DNA of 64,000 bases, taken from positions 1 to 64,000 of the forward strand of contig NBIV01000232.1 of assembly GCA_003194525.1 (NCBI GenBank), given 5' to 3'. The translations under genes and the position numbers were made by a program. The notes below the pieces were generated by a model. The model was not told the DNA's origin, ran no database searches, and saw nothing but the letters and a program-made list of their open reading frames with translations. This DNA is from Gracilariopsis chorda. Lineage: Eukaryota; Rhodophyta; Florideophyceae; Gracilariales; Gracilariaceae. Within the stretch, counting starts at the first letter, position 1. Each line of letters begins with the position of its first letter. Below, one piece after another: positions 10,187 through 20,737 of this stretch.

Positions 10187-12199
10187 CTATATTGTCATTC
10201 CACTCATGTATCGACCAATATTTGCATAATAAGGCTCTAGTCCGACAAAAGACGTGTCTTGAGGGTTAGGGATAGACAGCGCAGCGTCGTCATCATTCAA
10301 AATACTGCCACATGTTTGGTGAGCGTATCGCGAAAGAAAGTCAGCCGCCAGGGTTTTGGAACCGGGACGATAGATGATTTCAAATTCATATTCGGCAAGG
10401 CGATCTAACCATCTGGCGAGTCGTCCATGTATATCCTTCTTTTTAAACGCATACTTAAGTGCTTGGTGATCCGTGACTAGTTGGAACGGCCTAGATCCCA
10501 ATAGGTAGATACAAAACTTTGTTAATGCAAACATGACCGCTAGTGCCTCCTTTTCGAAAACTGAATAACGGCGTTCCGAATCATTCATGGTGCGAGATGC
10601 AAACTGAATCGGGTGAAACTTGCCGTCTTCCTTTTTCTGTGCAAGGATTGCTGCGACAGCCACTGACGACGAGTCCATCTCGACACGAAAGGGCAAGTCA
10701 AAGTTCGGAAATGCCAGTACTGGTGCTGATGTAAGCTTGAGTTTTAACTCCTCAAACGCTTTCTTCATATCATCTGAAAACTTAAGCTTCTTCTTACCCG
10801 ATGTGGCTGCGTGCAAGGCAGATGCAGTATCAGCAAATCCCTTGATGAAGCGTCTGTAGTATCCCGTAAGTCCTAGGAAGCTTCTGAGCTCCGTCGTTGT
10901 AGTCGGTAAAGGGGCCTCACGTATCACTTGGATCTTCTTCGTATCCACACTTATCCCGTCAGAATTCATCACATGTCCCAGTATTTCTATTCGGGACTGA
11001 GCAAAGTGACAATTTGATATTTTCAGCTTGAGACCATGTTCTGCAATGACTTCCAATACGTAGATGACATGTTTTACATGGTCATCGAGAGTGTCCGAGA
11101 AGATAACAACATCATCAATGTATACGCAAGCAAACGCAACCCTTCCCAATATGGAATCCATCATTCTCTGAAACGTTGAGGGTTCATTCATTAATCCAAA
11201 CGGCACTACCTCAAATTGATAGGTCCCCTGACGGCAGATGTAAGTAGTCATCTCCTTATATATGGGCGACATCCGTATTTGCCAGTAGCCTGAAAACAAG
11301 TCCAAAGTGGTAAAGAACTTGCATCCACGAAGGTCATCAAACACTTGATCCATGTGAGGTAATGGCCAACGTTCTGCTTTCATCACAGAGTTCAACGCTC
11401 GGTAGTCGATACAGAAGCGAGGCCTTCCGTCCTTTTTGAGGGCGATGACAATTGAAAATGACCATTGCGAACAGCTCGGTTTGATGATACTGGCTACTAA
11501 CATCTTGTCGATTTCCTGTTGTACAACCCTGTCGTATTTTGGTGGCAGCCTGCGTACACGCGAGTGAATAGGTGTATCGGTTTCCAACTTAAATTCATGC
11601 ATCACAGGTGCGGTCACTGGTCGAAGGTCATCCAAAGACCAAGCGACTAGCTCTGTGTTTTCAATTGTATCTAGCAGCTCTGAGCGTCTTGGTTCGGGAA
11701 TATGGCGTAACTTGTCCTTGAGCATTCCCAATCGGTCTGGAGCTTGCGGGGTTGCTTCTGTAGGATTATGAACTCCACCAGACGTTTCTGATATATCGTT
11801 GTTGGATGAGACGAGCAAAGCATGGTTTCTGGTACTATCGGTTGTATCTTTTCCTAGCAGTCGTGGCACACTCTGTAGATCTTCAGAGCGACGCATGCCT
11901 GCTGCTGTCTCGTTCATGGGGTGATTAATGGGCTCGTTTTCTAAGCTGTTCGGAACCATTTGATCCTCAGTTGGCCCAGACGTATCATATCGCTGGGCTG
12001 CTTCACCTTGACCGTTCTCGCTGTTGTCGGTAGAGCTATTTTCTTGAGGATCTTCGTAGTCCTCAGGTATTACAATTTGTATACGTCCATCAGGATATCG
12101 GAGAATGAAATGTCCTCGCCTATCTTGGGATACATGGATATTATCACCAACATCCCGCCCTTCCTGTGGTTCTCGCTGATCATGCTCGTTATTGTGCAA
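10187..12199 (-). CDS. pol: element A reverse transcriptase-RNase H (pol)
   Basis: 670-codon open block of the Gag-Pol frame without its own ATG. Residues 1-200 are low-complexity linker. RT spans about 205-375 with RFCIDYRALN, TLDLFSGYWQI, VPFGLMNEPSTFQR and the catalytic YIDD (360-363). The connection follows, with LRSFLGLTGYYRRFI, then RNase H at about 480-620 (FRVEMDSSS, EKEALAVMFAL, LVTDHQALKYAF, VADFLSRY-like end). In the family it copies the retrotransposon RNA into DNA in the cytoplasmic particle. The RT motifs are intact, but upstream and downstream stops block the polyprotein. Confidence 0.9.
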   Translation of the reverse strand: MHNNEHDQREPQEGRDVGDNIHVSQDRRGHFILRYPDGRIQIVIPEDYEDPQENSSTDNSENGQGEAAQRYDTSGPTEDQMVPNSLENEPINHPMNETAAGMRRSEDLQSVPRLLGKDTTDSTRNHALLVSSNNDISETSGGVHNPTEATPQAPDRLGMLKDKLRHIPEPRRSELLDTIENTELVAWSLDDLRPVTAPVMHEFKLETDTPIHSRVRRLPPKYDRVVQQEIDKMLVASIIKPSCSQWSFSIVIALKKDGRPRFCIDYRALNSVMKAERWPLPHMDQVFDDLRGCKFFTTLDLFSGYWQIRMSPIYKEMTTYICRQGTYQFEVVPFGLMNEPSTFQRMMDSILGRVAFACVYIDDVVIFSDTLDDHVKHVIYVLEVIAEHGLKLKISNCHFAQSRIEILGHVMNSDGISVDTKKIQVIREAPLPTTTTELRSFLGLTGYYRRFIKGFADTASALHAATSGKKKLKFSDDMKKAFEELKLKLTSAPVLAFPNFDLPFRVEMDSSSVAVAAILAQKKEDGKFHPIQFASRTMNDSERRYSVFEKEALAVMFALTKFCIYLLGSRPFQLVTDHQALKYAFKKKDIHGRLARWLDRLAEYEFEIIYRPGSKTLAADFLSRYAHQTCGSILNDDDAALSIPNPQDTSFVGLEPYYANIGRYMSGMTI

Positions 12200-12202
12200 A
12201 TT

Positions 12203-12493
12203 CTATGAGGGATGGATCTCATACTCAATTACCCCTCCAGGGTATGTCATTACAGGATTCCCTTGTTCATCAATGCCAAGTCCGCCTTCAGATGCGCATG
12301 AATCGCTCTCCCGCATATCCTGTTCGCTATCCCGCGCCCCAGGGCGATCTCGAACTTCTTGTGATCCCTCTTCCTGATTGCCCGAGGGGTCTAGAACGAG
12401 GGCGAAATCTGTTGTGTTTTCCCTTTCTATCCGAAATCTATGATTGATCGGGAAGTCTCGAACTTGTATAGGTATGGGATCACCAGGACCCAC
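12203..12493 (-). pseudogene. element A gag-pol linker remnant
   Basis: 96-codon open stretch in the same frame as gag and pol, acidic and low in complexity (EEGSQEVRDRPG, DSEQDMRESDS). It connects the gag/protease block (ends 12533) with the RT block (starts below 12200). Stops on both sides are read as nonsense mutations in a former single polyprotein. Confidence 0.6.
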
Positions 12494-12532
12494 CTCTGGC
12501 TCCCTGCGTTTGACAAGTATCTAAAATGTATC

Positions 12533-14872
12533 TTAAGTGCGGGTGGTCTCAGGAGTTGGAAGTACAAATGCATGATCACTAATTGGGATTCGTAATACTG
12601 GATCCGGCGGGACAGAGTGGGCAGACTCTGTCGATGAATCCTCGCTACTGTTGTTCTCGACATCATCATCCCTTTCTTCCTCGACACTGTTGAGGCGTTC
12701 GGTGGACGGTTGTGGTTGCATACCATCTGTAAAACGATCGCGGAAGACAGTTTCATCACCTCTTCTTTCACTTCTTAAGTACCCTGGAACATCTTGTTGC
12801 TCTTCGGCTCGATCCTCTTCCGAAGCTTGATCTAGAGAAGGTGGTGGTGTACCACCATTTGTCATTTGAAGCACCTCGTGTTCACTTCGTTCTTCATTGG
12901 TGGTCATACCCACAATTAACACTTCTTCGGCGGTTAATTTCTGCAATGAGGTTAAAGATAGGTCGGCATTCTTCTTTTCGGTCTCCAACATGACAACATC
13001 TAATTCTTCTTGTTCTGAATCTGATTCTGTATCGGAAAGAAAGGCTTCTGAATCTGACGTACAGTCTTCACTGTCTGTTCCAGAGTCTATGGCAGTGTCG
13101 CCCATTCTTCCACGCTCATGGTCTAAACAAAGAGTGACAGATTTTCCTTGGTATTTGAGTGATACTTCTTGTGTCCCTAGGTCAATACATGCCCCTAGGC
13201 GTTCTAAGGTCGGAAAATCTATGATAACACTAAAGGGAGACTTGTCAACCACCAGGAGTTCTAACGGAACGCGCACTGTCCCAAACTTCACCGGAACGTC
13301 ATGAAGGACTCCACGCACAATGGTGGTAGTGCCGTCAGCCACTGTAATCTTCCTATTCGTTGGGAGTGGTTCCAGCGATAAGTCTTGCGTGAGGTGTGCA
13401 GAGAGCAAATTTGGTATTGCTCCTGACTCCAGTAAGGCTTGTACTTCAGTTCCATACACCTTTACCGGGACTACCTTTAGCCGTCGGGTCTCTTTTGTGG
13501 GTTCAGCGTAGTTGACACGCCGAGTCGACGTGCTTCCTGATAATATGCGACGTAGATCCTTCTTAGCGTCGTCGGCATCACCACGAACAAGCTGGCCGAA
13601 GGTGATTCCAGAGGAGGCATTTGCAAGTTCCTCAAGAACATTATACTTCCCTGCATGTTCCTCTAGCTTTGATTTGCTGGAAGACTTCCTAGGTGGCATC
13701 TTTTGTTTCTTAATGGGCTTCTTAGGACTTACTGCATGTTTTGACAAGCGATGAGGTTCCTTCTCTATTATTACTGATCGGTTAAGCAGAGAGGGTAACC
13801 GCATGAGTCCTTCCGTTCGAGGCTGCTTTGGTACTGGCGCACCGTCAGCTGTTCTCTTCGTCGTGGTCACGTATTCCTCATTACTTTCGTTCTCGACGAC
13901 AACGGAGACATTACTTGTTTGTTGGCTTTTCTGCACGTTGTTTCCCTTTTCATTCTTCTTGAGTCGAGTCTCACTTTCGGACTCTACTCGGACGTCGTCA
14001 AATCCAACCCTGCGCTCAACATTGACATCTTTCTTCCAACACGAGGCCCTTGCGTGGCCGACCTTGCCACAACGCCCGCATCGCGTACTGTGATGAGGGT
14101 TCAAGTTGCAACGAGTTGAGTATTGTCCTGGTTGCTGAAAATATGCGCAGAGTCGATCCTCTTCATTCCTTCTATCCACAGCTTGATTTTTCTTGACTAA
14201 CAAAGTTAACTGTGCCAGCCGGTTTGTGACTTCATCTACTTTGCCTTCGAGAGGAGCATGGGACCTTGGCCTATCCTTTTGTAGAATTTTCTTTGGGGGA
14301 GCCAGAACATGTAGGGCACTATGGGAGCTGAGCACCTTTTTTCCAGCCACAAATGCTCTTACAAGATTTTTCAATGCTTGATAGTCGGCTGCTCCCCGAA
14401 AGATAACAAACTGCGCCAGATATGAGAATTCCATCACAGCCTTCCGAAGCAACCCAAACTTGGCCTCGGAGGAGTTGAATCCTGCCTTCTCGAAACATGT
14501 ATCTATTCGTTTCAATAATCCCAACAAGTCACCGTAGTCTAACCTGAAGGAGACAGCCTGGTGAATGTACTCCTCGGGTTCTTCAGTCCCACCAAACCGT
14601 TCCAAGAAGGCTGCCTTTACCGTATCGTAATTAAATGCATCAGCAGTTAAATCCCCATCTGAAGCAAATTTATCATAATAGAATTCGAATGCCTCACCTT
14701 CGAGGTAGCCGAGGAACTCCAATGCCCTTTCCTCGTTCGACTTTCCTCTAGTAGCGACATTCTCATACAAGAAAAGAAACTTGCGGACGTCAGAAGAACA
14801 TCCATCGAAAGAGACGACACTTGTAGTTTCCGAGGAGTTTGCGCCTCCTCGAGAGTACCATGTGAGTGTCAT
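12533..14872 (-). CDS. gag: element A Gag plus protease-like domain
   Basis: First ATG at 14872-14870, inside the 5' LTR; about 779 residues. The N-terminal ~190 residues resemble a retrotransposon capsid (FLFLYENVATRGKS, FEFYYDKFA, LERFGG..PEEYIHQ). A CCHC zinc knuckle CGRCGKVGHARASC lies near residue 270, preceded by a second, damaged knuckle (CAYFQQPGQYSTRC). A retropepsin-like domain near residues 470-570 has ALLESGAIPNLL where the active-site Asp should be, that is Asp replaced by Glu. The rest is charged, low-complexity sequence. The primer-binding site is translated as part of this frame. Expected role: packaging the element RNA. The protease is predicted dead. Confidence 0.88.
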   Translation of the reverse strand: MTLTWYSRGGANSSETTSVVSFDGCSSDVRKFLFLYENVATRGKSNEERALEFLGYLEGEAFEFYYDKFASDGDLTADAFNYDTVKAAFLERFGGTEEPEEYIHQAVSFRLDYGDLLGLLKRIDTCFEKAGFNSSEAKFGLLRKAVMEFSYLAQFVIFRGAADYQALKNLVRAFVAGKKVLSSHSALHVLAPPKKILQKDRPRSHAPLEGKVDEVTNRLAQLTLLVKKNQAVDRRNEEDRLCAYFQQPGQYSTRCNLNPHHSTRCGRCGKVGHARASCWKKDVNVERRVGFDDVRVESESETRLKKNEKGNNVQKSQQTSNVSVVVENESNEEYVTTTKRTADGAPVPKQPRTEGLMRLPSLLNRSVIIEKEPHRLSKHAVSPKKPIKKQKMPPRKSSSKSKLEEHAGKYNVLEELANASSGITFGQLVRGDADDAKKDLRRILSGSTSTRRVNYAEPTKETRRLKVVPVKVYGTEVQALLESGAIPNLLSAHLTQDLSLEPLPTNRKITVADGTTTIVRGVLHDVPVKFGTVRVPLELLVVDKSPFSVIIDFPTLERLGACIDLGTQEVSLKYQGKSVTLCLDHERGRMGDTAIDSGTDSEDCTSDSEAFLSDTESDSEQEELDVVMLETEKKNADLSLTSLQKLTAEEVLIVGMTTNEERSEHEVLQMTNGGTPPPSLDQASEEDRAEEQQDVPGYLRSERRGDETVFRDRFTDGMQPQPSTERLNSVEEERDDDVENNSSEDSSTESAHSVPPDPVLRIPISDHAFVLPTPETTRT
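14844..14860 (-). other. predicted primer-binding site of element A
   Basis: Directly after the LTR end on the minus strand: TGGTACTCTCGAGGAGG, starting with TGG complementary to a tRNA CCA end with no spacer. The first 13 nt (TGGTACTCTCGAG) recur inside both LTRs at 6271-6283 and 14957-14969. The priming tRNA is not identified. Confidence 0.65.
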
Positions 14873-15301
14873 GTTGCACTTTGTCACGACAACGGACGAT
14901 GAAAGCCCTTTTTGTACCCTCGTTCACTGGAAGGCAGGTCAGAAATAGAATCGTAGCTCGAGAGTACCAGCACAGGCGTGCAATGACAATGTAGTAGACA
15001 GAAACAAACTGCGTTAAATAACCAATGTATCACGTAGAAAGGGAACCCAGTAGTGATTGTATCACACAAAAAACGAACAAGCTCGGCACCAGGTAGCGAA
15101 GAGACTGCACCAGCGGATAACCTACGCAATCAAAACCTTAGATCTAGCGTAGTGCTCAGGGCCACTTCTAATATAGCACCACGGCCAACACGCACGACCA
15201 TGACTTTAGGTGTAGTACGCGGCCGAAGTGCACCGTGCCACAGAAGATGAGCCCAAACAAGGGTGGTGTTAGTAAAAGCACGTGTAAAGGTGCGGGAGAC
15301 C

Positions 15302-16367
15302 GTCGGTCGCGACATTGGTAGAATATTCCAGCACTGCTGGAACACACGTGTAGAGTGCTCCAGCAGTGTCTTGAGCATTGTAAGCTTCGCTGGACCAGCA
15401 TTACCACTGTATTTCGGTGATGCAGTCGCCAGTTGCTAAATTACTATTGGTTAGTGTGCAGCTCCAGAGGCTTCTGGAAGCCAATGGAGTAACCTAGACG
15501 CACACATGAGTAATTAGAAAGTAGTAATACGTTTCTGTGTTGTTTCGCATGCTTTTTGACTCTATAAAAGGGCGAATTGAGTCCCAAACTTCGGTCTGGA
15601 CTCATCTCAAGGAGAACCACATCTCAAAGTCCTCACCCCCGCAACTATCACAACTATTACTATGAACCATCAACTATCAACCGCACTTAGTGAGGCGCTT
15701 GCCGCTTTGTGCATACTCGGGGTGGGGCATTACCGTCGCTGAGACCGGTTGAAGCGCCCTTGGCGTGGACGGGAGACGGGTAGTGTGTACCAAAGGCGCT
15801 TCTGTCGTCTGTGAGCCCACACCGGAGCTTTGCTCGGATAACGGTGACGGTCGAAAGACCTGGTGGTTTCCGGACGGAGGTGCTTGACGGGAAGCTGTCC
15901 GCAGGCGACGTGCCGTGCAACCTCTCCTGCAAAGGGCCAGATTGGGTATAGAGTGAAAGCATATCCCGCTGTTAGTAGCTCTCCTTTGGAAGCCCTGTAA
16001 GGATTGCACGCATCTGCTTCTTGCTGGTGCAGAAGTGGGTAGGCTGTAGAAATCACTTCACATCTGGAGTGTCTTACCGGAAGCAGGGAGTCTGACTCCA
16101 GTGACCCTTGAAATTATTCTTGGGTTGTGCGCCGTTTCAGGAAGTAGCAAGAAGTTTGTATTTGAATTGAGCCTTGTGCTCTCATTTTTTATTTGTTGTT
16201 ATCATTGCAGGTTGAGTCCTTTTGGTCTCTGCATTGGTTGTTCGTTTGATCTTTTGTTCGTGTCGTTTCATCTTTTTGGGGCTTGGAGCTGCGAGGAATA
16301 CCCTTCTTAGGCTAATTTGTCATTCATTTTGGCCCCCTGCGTCACCGTCTCGTGATGGCGCCCACAT
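15302..16367. mobile_element. 1,066-bp insertion in element A 5' LTR
   Basis: Present only in the 5' LTR copy. The flanks match the uninterrupted LTR, and AGACC occurs on both sides (15297-15301 and 16368-16372), as expected for a target-site duplication. It contains a perfect hairpin TTCCAGCACTGCTGGAA near 15328 and a TATAAAAGG promoter-like box near 15562. The ends (GTCGGTCGCGAC and GGCGCCCACAT) are not TG..CA and not clear inverted repeats. I cannot assign a class; no protein recognised. Confidence 0.65.
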
Positions 16368-16724
16368 AGACCAAGCTGCACCAAGTCAAAGGGTAGGTGG
16401 GGAAAAGTGTAGTTGATGGCAGGGAGGAGCAGACTGCTCTAAGAGAAGGTGGGGGTTGCCAAAGAGAGGAGAAGTGGTGTCGCCCAAGTTGGCTTGGAGG
16501 CCACCGAACTCGGGCTTTCATATACAATCGTTCTATATGAATGCCATGTAGTTTCGCATACTAGGTCTAAGTAACAACTCATAACAATCTGTTATGGGAC
16601 ACATCCTTGCCATGACGGACCAGCTTGGCAGAAGGTATTATACCTCTTAGGGTATTTTGTTGTCTATATAATATCTTGTGAGGGCACCAAATAATTCCGG
16701 CAACACTGTTCCAGCCACCTCATC

Positions 16725-17132
16725 ATGCCCAGGCCAGACGCAACCGCCATCATTCTCAATATTTCTGAGGATTCCAGTTCCTCTACTCAATACTGTGACC
16801 TCTTCGAGGTGGAAGCCGAAGAAGAAAGCGCGCCGTCACCTTCGTGGACCGCATATATGGCGACGGAAACACCTCCTGATAATGTTGAGGGCTTTGGGTT
16901 TTCTTCATCTTTACTGCTCGAACTAGAGGACATCTTACGTCTTATTCCGGACAAATAGTTGAAAATGAAAGACGTCCTTACCACTCTGAATGATCTCATA
17001 TCCCAAGCGCCAACATTTTATGTGCGCGGACTAATGCATGGGGCAGTGTTTGCGTCAAACTGCCATTGCCTGCAGAATCATACTCCTCTTCATTCTTTCC
17101 TCCCCATTATAGACCAGCGTCTTACTAAGTAA
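16725..17132 (+). pseudogene. antisense reading frame inside element A 5' LTR
   Basis: Second copy of the frame at 6968-7375: ATG at 16725, TAG after 77 codons, same frame reopening to a TAA at 17130-17132, with a TATATAATAT box about 50 bp upstream. Only a few residues differ from the 3' LTR copy. The internal TAG is shared, so it predates the insertion of this element copy. Confidence 0.5.
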
Positions 17133-17289
17133 AAACTTCTGCTGTTGCGTGCACATGTTGTCATACTGTTTTTCTTCCTGGGTAGCCGTGTTGGACACAG
17201 TTATAGGTGTGGTTGTCTGATTTTGGGTTTGCTTGGATTTCAGGCTGAGCTCCGTTTCCTTCGGCGGGTTTGGCGGGTTTTCGTTTAGC

Positions 17290-17985
17290 AGCGTCGTCTA
17301 TTCGGCACGAACGACGACACCGCCTTCGCACGCTTTGCAGAACCAGTAACAGCCGGATGCACGGACAGCAACGCTTGTATACTGGCATGTAGACGATCGT
17401 TGACATGACAATGAAACAACCATGCGCCAATATTATCCATCACAATCTCCATCACACCAGTGGGGCCAGGTAACAGAAGTATCGAATGCACATGCTCACC
17501 TCCAGCCGTAACGCCCACCAAGCCATGCACATGCGCAGTATGCAAATCGACTTCATTGCCCATCGTACCATGGTACAACCTGGTGCGCCGCACCTCCTGC
17601 ATCTCAAACGCCGGCAGCGGTGACGCGGAAGCGCAGTACGATCACCTGGCACGGACGCGTGAGCAAGGCACTTAAACCGACATGTTGCAAGCCGTTAGGT
17701 GAAATGCAATGGGAACATATGAGCGGCTGCAAAGCGCGGCGGGGCGCTTAGAACGACGACGAGCAAATCGCCCACGGCGACGCGGAGCACGGGGCCGATT
17801 AAGGCCAGGAGATGTTCGTGGCGACGGGGGGAGATGCGCGCTGTGAATGCGGGCGTGTACTTACGGAACACGAGCTTGTGGTACACGGAAGTAGGTGTGA
17901 AAGGGAGCGCGGACAGCGGTTTCACACCGACGAAGAGACGTTGATCGGCGTAGAACAGAGGTGCTGTGCAGCGGTCGATGTGGCA
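17290..17985 (-). pseudogene. captured ferroxidase fragment in element A 5' LTR
   Basis: Counterpart of 7533-8228, with the same internal deletion at CGCTGCCG and the same host segment. It differs from the other LTR copy by scattered substitutions (for example CRRCGAPG in place of CRRGGAPG in one frame). The shared junctions show that the capture preceded this copy's transposition. Confidence 0.88.
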
Positions 17986-18867
17986 GGGGCGCGCTTTGCA
18001 GCGGAGCGCACATCTGCTGAGGCGGAGGCGCCTGGGGTGGAAGCGGCGAGAGGGGGTTGGGCCTTAAAATGAGATCGAATCTCATAGAGAATCCACCCAC
18101 TCCCAGTCTTTTCCACTTAGGGCAACAGATGGGGGGAAGAATGCCTGACACTGGCTGACCCTTACTGTAATTGATTGAAATGAATCACCCCACCAGTGCA
18201 CCCTTTGCTTTCGCGCTCCACATAAGAATGCACGGGAGGTAAGGGATATAGGGATATAGGGATAACCCTCAGAAGGTCAAAATTCTGCAACAATTCTGGA
18301 GCGCAAATATGTTGCTCCAGGACATCGTAGAAACAGATTTTACTCCCCGCGTTTTGCACCAATCATTCAAAATTATGCACAGGGAGTAACTCTACAAAAC
18401 CCTGACGCTCGCCTGCCTTGGTCTCTACTCACCCACTGCGCGCCAAGCCCAAGAGAGCGTAGGCGGCGCTTGCCGCCCACTCATTCTCTTTGACGCCACC
18501 TTACAACACGGTACGACGACGCCGCCACGCTTCCAATACTTAAATATCGTCATCAACATCTCACACGTGGTTTCGTGCTGAGTGATATCCTTTTCGTGTG
18601 GCAATCTCTTTCTTTGTGCTGCAATTCCTCCCAGTATTGCTCGCGGTGTTCCGAGCGGGGTGAATATTTGTAATGTCTCCCATTGGCGTACGGTCTGTAA
18701 AAGTAGCAGCAGGTGCACCGCATGAACGGCTAACATCTTATTGAACGCTATGAGTCGGTGCCCGAAGCAGCGCCGCTTCCCACAGGATGCGATGGGTAGA
18801 ACGGTCTAACCTTACTAAGGATTTGTGCGAAAACGACCTTCGCGCCCCTTAGAAATTTAGTAAAATG

Positions 18868-18916
18868 CACGATTTGGTTTTTTTGGCGCAAACTGCGCCA
18901 GCACCTAAAATCGTGC
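18868..18916. repeat. nested hairpin
   Basis: Outer arms GCACGATTT (18868-18876) and AAATCGTGC (18908-18916); inner perfect arms TGGCGCA (18884-18890) and TGCGCCA (18894-18900) around an AAC loop. No flanking gene explains it. Confidence 0.7.
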
Positions 18917-19025
18917 TTCATGTTCATTTTTTGAGTTTTTTGGTTCGCCAACTTTTTGTGCCAATGATAATCAAACGTTATGGACAACCAAAACGTTTCA
19001 TTCTCAGGTTTGTGACCGCTCAAGC

Positions 19026-19295
19026 TCCGGTCCTACTACTTTTTCCTGCAGGCAAGATGCAGACGTCATAACTGCAGGAAAGAATGGTAGGGCGGCCCTA
19101 CCACTCTTTTTTGCAGGCCAGATGCAGACATCACAACTGCAGGAAAGTATGGTAGGGCGGCGATACCACTTTTTTCTGCAGGCAGGATGCAAACGTCACA
19201 ACTGCAGGAAATAATGGTAGGGCCGCTCTACCACTCTTTCCTGCAGGCAAGGTGCAGACGTCACAACTGCAGGAAAGAGTGGTATGGCCGAAGGC
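19026..19295. repeat. 65-bp palindrome-bearing tandem repeat (about four units)
   Basis: TGCAGGC starts at 19047, 19112, 19177 and 19242, an exact 65-bp period. Each unit has a CTGCAGG...ACTGCAGGAAA segment and a palindromic GGTAGGGCGGCCCTACCA-like centre, so every unit could fold. Units differ by a few substitutions. Confidence 0.85.
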
Positions 19296-20737
19296 CCTTC
19301 TTACCTTTGTTTCCTTGTAACTTTTGTTCTATCTCGCAAATAGTTCGCATTAAACACTCTTCTCGTTGTACAATTGTCCTAATTCTGGAGTACAGCACTC
19401 GGTCCATTGTACGAAATGTCATCCGCAAATCTAATTAACTACTTTTGTTCCTGTTTTCACATGTCCACTGTTGATCGTCGAGTCAACCATGTAGATTGTC
19501 GAAGAACTGAAACTCCATTGGCCACATGCCAGTGCTGATAAAGCGCTGCTTAGCATTTTGAGAGTTGAGCGCCCTAAAGTCGGCGATACCTAGCTTCAAC
19601 TTGAAAGTTATATTTGCATTGAGTTGCAATGATTGTAGGCAATGTTTTGGCTGGGTGGGGCATTGTAATAAGCGTTATAAGTGCAAAGGTATTGCATGGT
19701 TATGTGAAGTGTCTACAGCAATGGAGCGCAGGTGAATGCGCGGATGTTTCTGCGCCATTTTTGGTTTGAACTTCAATGATTGACAGAACTACTACAATTG
19801 GATTTCGAGGAACGCGGAAAAGAATTTATTTCCAGGTTCAAGCGCAACTCGGCCGCCCTGCCCAGTCTCCGTCGCGGACGACTGCGACCGTCGGGCAGCG
19901 CGGCAAAGGGTGCGCTTGGACTAGCTTCCTCGACGCTCGGCGCCCGCGGCTTTCTTTTTCCCACACCTCCCCCCTAAGGATATCGCTTGCGCTCGACACC
20001 GGATATCATGGAGCTCTGCAGCTCCTGAGGACGGCAACGAAAAGCTCCATGCCATCGCGTCCATGCCTGCAATGCAAGAAAGCCTATCTTGTCAAAGCTT
20101 GAACCGATTAAAATAAGGGTGTATTGTTCGGTGTTCTGGGAGAAGATGAAGGTCATTTGTTGGAGATCACGTAAATGAAGCGTACGTGAAGAGGGCACAT
20201 GTCAGAGCCTATCTGAGAAGGATCTACTCTTCCTAAATCTTATAGTTTTGAAAGAGATCGATTTGGGAAAGGCCTCCTAGTTACCGTTCTAAATTGCCCT
20301 TTGTTCCAAATTACCCTGATCTAGAAGGGTACATGTGAATCTGGGTGTATGCTCTTGCCATAGTGGCAGGGCGTGTAACCCAAAATGGCCATGCCCTACC
20401 ATCATAGCACGGCCATACATCTACATAAGCATGCGAAACAGCCGGCAGCGCCCTCCCGACGCCCTGCACCGCGGCCCCGGCCGCGACTGCCGCCCAGCAC
20501 CGCCACCCTCACTCGAGCCATTTCAATACGTCACAGTTCGCCCTACTGTTGGGTAATTCCCGTCTTACAGGGTTGCAATGCTCCCACCATCGTCATAGCA
20601 CGTGCACTTCCTTGCTTTCTCACCACGATTGCAGTAAGCGGACTTTCATGCGTTCACGGACGTGTTCAAAGACGACATCTCAGCGGCAAACGACAATGTC
20701 TTATGACGGAATTCACATGACGTATATCTCCCGCTCA

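Larger units (their letters stand above)
6175..18150 (-). mobile_element. element A: Ty3/gypsy-type LTR retrotransposon, complete but decayed
   Basis: Two direct repeats (6175-8393 and 14861-18150) start TG and end CA and enclose gag-pol on the minus strand. The target-site duplication CTGGC is present at 6170-6174 and 18151-18155, which fixes the boundaries. Order on the minus strand: 5' LTR, gag with zinc knuckle, protease-like domain, RT, RNase H, integrase, 3' LTR. That order (integrase after RNase H) identifies Ty3/gypsy. The gag, linker and RT-RNase H blocks all lie in one reading frame broken by stop codons (near 12533, 12200 and 10187), so the ancestor probably made a single Gag-Pol polyprotein. 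A frameshift lies between 9641 and 9770. No purine tract sits directly before the 3' LTR, which is unusual. The element is not autonomous now. Confidence 0.92.
14861..18150 (-). repeat. element A 5' LTR (3,290 bp including a 1,066-bp insertion)
   Basis: Same LTR as 6175-8393, interrupted at 15302-16367 by a foreign segment flanked by AGACC. On the minus strand the LTR is followed directly by TGGTACTCTCGAGGAGG, which starts with the TGG expected of a tRNA primer-binding site. The Gag ATG (14872-14870) lies inside the LTR end. Confidence 0.9.
18151..20737. other. unassigned region between elements A and B
   Basis: About 2.6 kb with no recognisable gene. It holds a short ATATAGGG triplication near 18248, a nested hairpin at 18868-18916, a 65-bp tandem repeat at 19026-19295, and GC-rich stretches with frames lacking motifs. 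The left edge includes the element A target duplication and the right edge that of element B (GCTCA, 20733-20737). Confidence 0.5.

Noticed and set aside
14957-14969. PBS-like 13-mer inside the LTR as evidence for Tf1-type self-priming
   Set aside because: The copy is in the same orientation as the PBS, not complementary to it, so it could not anneal as a primer apart from the palindromic CTCGAG core.
15677-16056. Overlapping minus-strand frames in the 1,066-bp insertion
   Set aside because: Three overlapping frames in the same 380 bp, none with protein-like motifs.
16342-16527. Short frame 'MYMKARVRWPPSQLGRHH..' found in both element A LTRs
   Set aside because: It lies in the LTR and is present in both copies only because the LTR is duplicated. 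No similarity blocks beyond DNA identity.
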